Below, in pieces: positions 14,003 through 17,291 of a stretch of DNA of 17,291 nucleotides (position 1 is its first letter; every line of letters begins with the position of its first letter). This DNA comes from Bacillota bacterium. GTDB taxonomy: Bacteria > Bacillota > UBA4882 > UBA8346. The notes below the pieces were generated by a model. That model saw only the letters and a list, made by a program, of their open reading frames with translations, was not told where the DNA came from and searched no databases. Position numbers and translations under genes: made by a program. Location: positions 1-17,291 of the forward strand of contig JAFABB010000048.1 in the NCBI GenBank assembly GCA_023426245.1. Reading direction: 5' to 3'.

Positions 14003-14032
14003 AAAGTTCGCCCGGATATTCAGGCGGACTTT
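14003..14032. terminator. 10-bp hairpin, possible bidirectional or minus-strand terminator
   Basis: AAAGTTCGCC (14003-14012) pairs with GGCGGACTTT (14023-14032) with one wobble, around a 10-nt loop. On the plus strand GGTTTTG follows; on the minus strand TTAATTTTTC follows, a better U tract. It may therefore terminate the minus-strand YnfA-like gene whose remnant ends at 14071, or serve both strands. The surrounding 13835-14070 holds no gene. Confidence 0.55.
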
Positions 14033-14070
14033 GGTTTTGATAAATATTCATTATGGTACAGCCATATTTT

Positions 14071-14407
14071 TCAGTGTACGTTTCCAAGTTGAATTACCAA
14101 ACCGCCAATTACAATAATTCATTGAGCTCCAACCAAGTCGAAAACGCTATATGTTCTTCCAAGATCAATTGTCCACATAAGACAACGACGATGGCAAATA
14201 GGTTACATAAACACCCAATAATTTAGAGAAGTCCCATTTTACTATATTGACGAGTAGACCATAACTAGCCAATATGAGGCCACCCATTACAATAAATAAA
14301 AAACTGGATCCTCGTAGCCTTTTCGATCAAGGTATTCCCCCGACTTCTAAAATTGCCGTCCCTAAAAAGATTAGCCAAGTAACAAAAGATAAATCATGTT
14401 TTCCCAT
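14071..14407 (-). pseudogene. Decayed YnfA-like small membrane protein gene
   Basis: On the minus strand ATG 14407 opens MGKHDLSFVTWLIFLGTAIL, then EVGGIP and an in-frame TGA (14329-14327). The same frame continues FLFIVMGGLILASYGLLVNI and KWDFSKLLGVYVT. Then a frameshift near 14198 leads to LFAIVVVLCGQLILEEH and WLELNELL, and another near 14105 leads to VIGGLVIQLG, ending at TGA 14071. Put together, the pieces form about 110 residues with four hydrophobic helices, the size and layout of YnfA/UPF0060-type membrane proteins (EVGG in helix 1, YGxxV in helix 2, Gly-rich helix 4). At least one stop and two frameshifts are visible, so it is a pseudogene. The family call is by pattern; a small multidrug-resistance relative is the alternative. 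Confidence 0.55.
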
Positions 14408-14531
14408 ATTGAATCGTCCTAAGCCATTATTGGAGTTTTTAAGGCGATATTATACAGTATTATCCTTAACACTTACCAGGATCCGGAGCAAGGAATCATT
14501 TTCGATAATCGGAAATAAAAGAATATACCCG

Positions 14532-14560
14532 TTGACAAAATAGAAAGAAAAGAATATATT
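14532..14560 (+). promoter_or_regulatory. Sigma-A promoter of perR-ahpC operon
   Basis: TTGACA (14532-14537) and TATATT (14555-14560) are separated by exactly 17 bp. Transcription should start near 14567, which places the AT-rich palindromes at 14567-14605 at and just downstream of the start site. Confidence 0.8.
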
Positions 14561-14566
14561 ATAACT

Positions 14567-14605
14567 AGTAATAATTACTATTACTAATTCGTAATAATTA
14601 TTATA
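14567..14605. promoter_or_regulatory. Palindromic PerR-type operator pair
   Basis: Two adjacent AT-rich inverted repeats follow the promoter. The first is AGTAATA (14567-14573) with TATTACT (14579-14585), a perfect 7-5-7 repeat. The second is TAATAATTATTA (14592-14603), a perfect 12-bp palindrome; with its flanks (14591-14605) it resembles the PerR box TTATAATTATTATAA, its right half ATTATA fitting exactly. Both contain TAATAATTA, 23 bp apart. The site overlaps the transcription start and the region before perR, as expected for autoregulation by derepression. Confidence 0.6.
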
Positions 14606-14617
14606 GAAGGAATTTAG

Positions 14618-15022
14618 ATGGAGCCACTCATGAACAAAAGATTTACTATTCAAAAACAAATGATTGAAGATGCTCTTCGGGCCCTGGATCATCCGACCGC
14701 CGCGGAGGTATATGAGGAAATTAAGAAGGCTTATCCCCAAATAAGCCTTGGCACCATCTATCGCAATCTTAATGCAATGGCAAGTGAGGGAGGCATTATG
14801 CGGTTATCTTTTTCGGGTTCTCCTGATCGTTTCGACCATTATCCAGATGAGCATTACCATATTGTATGCAACCGCTGTGGCCGGATTTTTGACACGGACG
14901 GCAGCATTCCCAAGGAGCTACATGTTCAGCTCGACAAAGCGGTTGAGGCCTGTACGGGTGTTGAGGTGAAAAGCCGTATGATGCTTTTTTGCGGAATCTG
15001 CTCTTCTTGCAGAAAAGTTTAG
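14618..15022 (+). CDS. perR: Peroxide-sensing Fur-family repressor PerR
   Basis: The 134-aa Fur-family regulator starts at ATG 14618 behind AGAAGGA. The winged helix is visible in HPTAAEVYEEI and SLGTIYRNL, the recognition helix. All five regulatory-metal ligands of Bacillus PerR have counterparts: His25 (HPTA), Asp73 (RFD), His79 and His81 (HYH) and Asp92 (CGRIFD). The Asp at this last site is the feature that marks PerR rather than Fur or Zur. The structural zinc site is C84-x2-C87 and C128-x2-C131, with an extra Cys125. With Fe bound, peroxide oxidises the His ligands and releases DNA. It is shorter than typical PerR (about 145 aa) at the N-terminus. It is followed by ahpC after 80 nt and by an AhpF-like gene, probably one operon under its own control. 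Confidence 0.88.
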   Translation: MEPLMNKRFTIQKQMIEDALRALDHPTAAEVYEEIKKAYPQISLGTIYRNLNAMASEGGIMRLSFSGSPDRFDHYPDEHYHIVCNRCGRIFDTDGSIPKELHVQLDKAVEACTGVEVKSRMMLFCGICSSCRKV

Positions 15023-15102
15023 CTATACAAAGGCTAGATTCTAACAGCATTTTGCTGATGGAATATAAAAATAATCTAAAACAAATAAAAGGAGGAATTT
15101 CA

Positions 15103-15666
15103 ATGTCGTTGATCGGAAAGGAAGTAAGTGATTTTAAAGCGCAGGCCTTCGTAGGGGGCCAGTTTAAAGAGGTGACCAAAGCGGATTTGCTTGGAAAGTG
15201 GTCGGTATTCGTATTTTATCCTGCAGATTTTACCTTTATATGCCCGACTGAACTCGGAGACCTTGCAGACCACTATGAGCAGTTCAAGGAGATCGGTTGT
15301 GAAATTTATTCCGTATCTACCGACACTCATTTTGTACATAAAGCATGGCATGATACTTCGGACACCATTAAAAAAATTACCTATCCGATGATCGCCGACC
15401 CGACCGCAAAAATAACTGAGGATTTTGGGGTTTACATTGAAGAAGAGGGCGTTGCTCTCAGGGGCAGCTTTGTTATTAACCCGGAGGGGAAGATCGTCTC
15501 TTATGAAGTAAACGACAACAGTATTGGCCGGGAAGCGGCTGAACTTCTGCGTAAGGTCCAGGCGGCACAGTTTGTTGCCAAGCATGGCGATCAGGTTTGC
15601 CCGGCTAAATGGCGCCCGGGAGCTCCAACTCTTAAACCAAGCCTTGACTTGGTAGGAAAAATTTGA
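15103..15666 (+). CDS. ahpC: 2-Cys peroxiredoxin AhpC
   Basis: The protein has 187 residues, the usual AhpC length. It starts at ATG 15103 behind AAAGGAGGAA (15088-15097); a longer open frame upstream has no ribosome binding site and overlaps perR. The peroxidatic Cys47 lies in FYPADFTFICPTEL, with Thr44 and Pro48 of the PxxxTxxC site, and the resolving Cys166 in DQVCPAKW. MSLIGKEVSDF at the start, and HFVHKAWHD and FGVYIEEEGVALRGSFVI in the middle, are typical of AhpC. It reduces hydrogen peroxide and organic hydroperoxides in the cytosol and is re-reduced by an AhpF-type flavoprotein, here most likely the next gene. Its own promoter is not obvious, so cotranscription with perR is likely. 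Confidence 0.95.
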   Translation: MSLIGKEVSDFKAQAFVGGQFKEVTKADLLGKWSVFVFYPADFTFICPTELGDLADHYEQFKEIGCEIYSVSTDTHFVHKAWHDTSDTIKKITYPMIADPTAKITEDFGVYIEEEGVALRGSFVINPEGKIVSYEVNDNSIGREAAELLRKVQAAQFVAKHGDQVCPAKWRPGAPTLKPSLDLVGKI

Positions 15667-15685
15667 GCTTGACCAATGAATCGCT

Positions 15686-17291
15686 ATGAATAACCTTTAT
15701 GATTTAATTATAATCGGAGCAGGCAGCGCGGGAATGGCCGCCGGAATCTACGCGGGTCGTTCAAAGTTAAAAACGCTTATTGTAGATAAAGACAGAGTAG
15801 GTGGACAAATTAAAATCACGGCCGAGATTGTGAATTATCCCGGTATTCTTCATACCTCCGGTGAAGAGCTGGCTCTGACCCTGAAGAAACAGGCGGAAAG
15901 CTTCGGGGTAAGGTTTTTAAATGCCATCGTGCTATCGGCGGATTTCTCGCAGGATATCAAAAAAATTAGGACCTCTGAAGGTGATTATGAAGCACTGGGC
16001 GTGATTATCGCCACGGGTTCAAAACCCAGAATTCTAGGATTCAAAGGTGAAGAAGCATTCAGAGGGAGAGGGATTGGCTATTGTGCCACTTGTGATGGGG
16101 AATTCTTTACGGGAATGGATGTTTTCGTTATCGGTGCAGGTTTCGCAGCAGCGGAGGAAGCGATCTATCTTACCCGTTTTGCCAAAAAAGTGACGATCAT
16201 TGCGAGAGAACCTGAATTTACTTGCTCAAGAACCATTGCCGACAAGGTACTTGCACACAGAAAAATCGAAGTGAAATTCAACACCGAGATTTTGGAAGTG
16301 GGCGGTGAAAAAGTTCTTACCTATGCAAAATTCGTCAACAATCAAACAGGTGAAACCTGGCGTTATGATGTGGCGGAGGGCGATTTATCATTCGGCGTGT
16401 TCGTATTTGTCGGGTATATCCCGCAAAGCGCAGAATATGCCGGACAGCTTTCCCTTGACAAATTTGGCCATATTCTTACGGATGAAAATTTAAAAACTAA
16501 CATAAAGGGTGTTTATGCTGCGGGTGATATTCGTCCCAAAATTCTTCGTCAGCTTGCAACGGCAGTTTCGGATGGGGCACTGGCGGCCACGGCCATTGAG
16601 AAGTATATTGAGGAGAAAAAGGAACAACTCGGGCTGGGAGAGGAACCGGAGTCCTTTCCCGGCCGGCAGGAAGAAGCTTTTTTTGACGACGAACTTAAAT
16701 CCCAGCTCGGGAATGTTTTTTCCCGTTTTAAAAATCAAGTCAGCCTGATTGCCATTCTGGATGAAATAAGTGAGATCAACGGGGAACTGAAAAGGTTTCT
16801 GTTGGATTTGGCCGCACTCTCCGACAAGGTTAAGGTGGAATTTTTGAATAAAGGTGAAAACCCAGGTAGGGAAATGGAAATCAATGCAACGATTTTTCCG
16901 ACCATTGCGATTCTAGATCCGGATGGAAAACATACGGGTATTCAAGTTCACGGAATTCCCGGCGGTCATGAGATCAATTCTTTTATTCTGGCCCTTTATA
17001 ATGCCGCCGGTCCCGGCCAGGCGATCGAAGAAGACGATTTGATCAAGATTAGAGCAGTGAATAAACCAGTAAATATTAAGATCGGAGTTTCCTTGTCTTG
17101 TACACTTTGTCCTGACGTAGTTGCTACCGCACAGCTTATGGCTTTGAAAAATCCCTTAATTGAAGCGGAAATGATCGACATATCCAGGTTTTCGGAATTT
17201 AGAAATAAGCATTCCATTATGAGTGTTCCAGCTATCGTTGTTAATGACACCCAGCTTTGGTTCGGCAAAAAGAGCCTGGAGGAACTGCTTG
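15686..17291 (+). CDS. ahpF: AhpF-like alkyl hydroperoxide reductase flavoprotein, permuted domain order (partial)
   Basis: The frame opens at ATG 15686, 19 nt after ahpC, and is still open at the window end (535 residues visible). Residues 1-305 are a thioredoxin-reductase-like FAD/NAD(P)H module: GAGSAGMAAG for FAD, the redox disulfide C133-A-T-C136 in YCATCDGEFF, a second nucleotide motif VIGAGFAAAEEA, and VYAAGDIR with LATAVSDGALAA. A charged linker (about 306-330) leads to a region resembling the N-terminal double thioredoxin fold of AhpF: TIFPTIAILDPDGK, FHGIPGGHE-like VHGIPGGHEINSF, then VSLSCTLCPDVVATAQLM with the relay disulfide C472-x2-C475 and IMSVPAIVVND. Classical AhpF has this part first; here it is last. 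It should pass electrons from NAD(P)H to AhpC. The ribosome binding site is weak; a 5-codon ORF (ATG 15676) overlapping its start may couple translation to ahpC. The symbol is by function; permuted forms are often named FAD-dependent oxidoreductase. Confidence 0.85.
   Translation, partial: MNNLYDLIIIGAGSAGMAAGIYAGRSKLKTLIVDKDRVGGQIKITAEIVNYPGILHTSGEELALTLKKQAESFGVRFLNAIVLSADFSQDIKKIRTSEGDYEALGVIIATGSKPRILGFKGEEAFRGRGIGYCATCDGEFFTGMDVFVIGAGFAAAEEAIYLTRFAKKVTIIAREPEFTCSRTIADKVLAHRKIEVKFNTEILEVGGEKVLTYAKFVNNQTGETWRYDVAEGDLSFGVFVFVGYIPQSAEYAGQLSLDKFGHILTDENLKTNIKGVYAAGDIRPKILRQLATAVSDGALAATAIEKYIEEKKEQLGLGEEPESFPGRQEEAFFDDELKSQLGNVFSRFKNQVSLIAILDEISEINGELKRFLLDLAALSDKVKVEFLNKGENPGREMEINATIFPTIAILDPDGKHTGIQVHGIPGGHEINSFILALYNAAGPGQAIEEDDLIKIRAVNKPVNIKIGVSLSCTLCPDVVATAQLMALKNPLIEAEMIDISRFSEFRNKHSIMSVPAIVVNDTQLWFGKKSLEELL

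Noticed and set aside
14274..14740. 89-aa plus-strand and 96-aa minus-strand open frames around the perR promoter.
   Set aside because: The first is the antisense shadow of the YnfA-like pseudogene and runs over the promoter; the second is antisense to perR. Neither has a ribosome binding site.

Overview
The window comes from a low- to mid-GC Gram-positive anaerobe, most likely of the Clostridia/Negativicutes part of the Firmicutes. The reasons are strong purine-rich ribosome binding sites (AAAGGAGG type), sigma-A style promoters, a PerR/AhpC peroxide operon, a CBO0543-type membrane protein and a 7TMR-DISM/LytS hybrid sensor kinase. The genus cannot be read from the sequence. No rRNA, tRNA, CRISPR array or transposase was found.

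Left part (1-5000) is an eroded, gene-poor accessory region. It starts with the end of a surface protein and a broken bacterial Ig-like domain, closed by a strong terminator. It continues with a small unknown protein, two decayed small genes, a membrane-anchored lytic transglycosylase (+), a CBO0543-like membrane protein (-), a secreted DUF2846-like protein, and a long non-coding stretch with a 42-bp tandem repeat.

Middle part (5000-13800) holds the most interesting system. A 1011-aa sensor kinase has two kinase modules, HisKA-type and LytS-type, separated by a receiver domain. It is followed by a RiPP-like cluster on the same strand: a 56-aa precursor candidate ending in a CxxC tail, a radical SAM/SPASM maturase, a second radical SAM enzyme of the RiPP C-methyltransferase type (C-x7-C-x2-C motif), an MFS transporter and a small TRASH-like metal-binding protein. 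The kinase gene and the precursor gene carry the same promoter: two tandem 11-bp repeats (GTTAAGTGGTG type) at identical distance from an extended -10 box. This suggests that one regulator, probably LytTR-like and not present in the window, controls both sensing and peptide production. A 17-bp hairpin between precursor and first maturase probably sets their expression ratio.

Right part (13800-17291) holds a decayed YnfA-like small membrane protein gene (-) and then a peroxide-defence operon: perR with a sigma-A promoter overlapped by AT-rich palindromes, ahpC, and an AhpF-like flavoprotein in which the disulfide-relay domain lies after, not before, the thioredoxin-reductase part. That last gene runs off the window.
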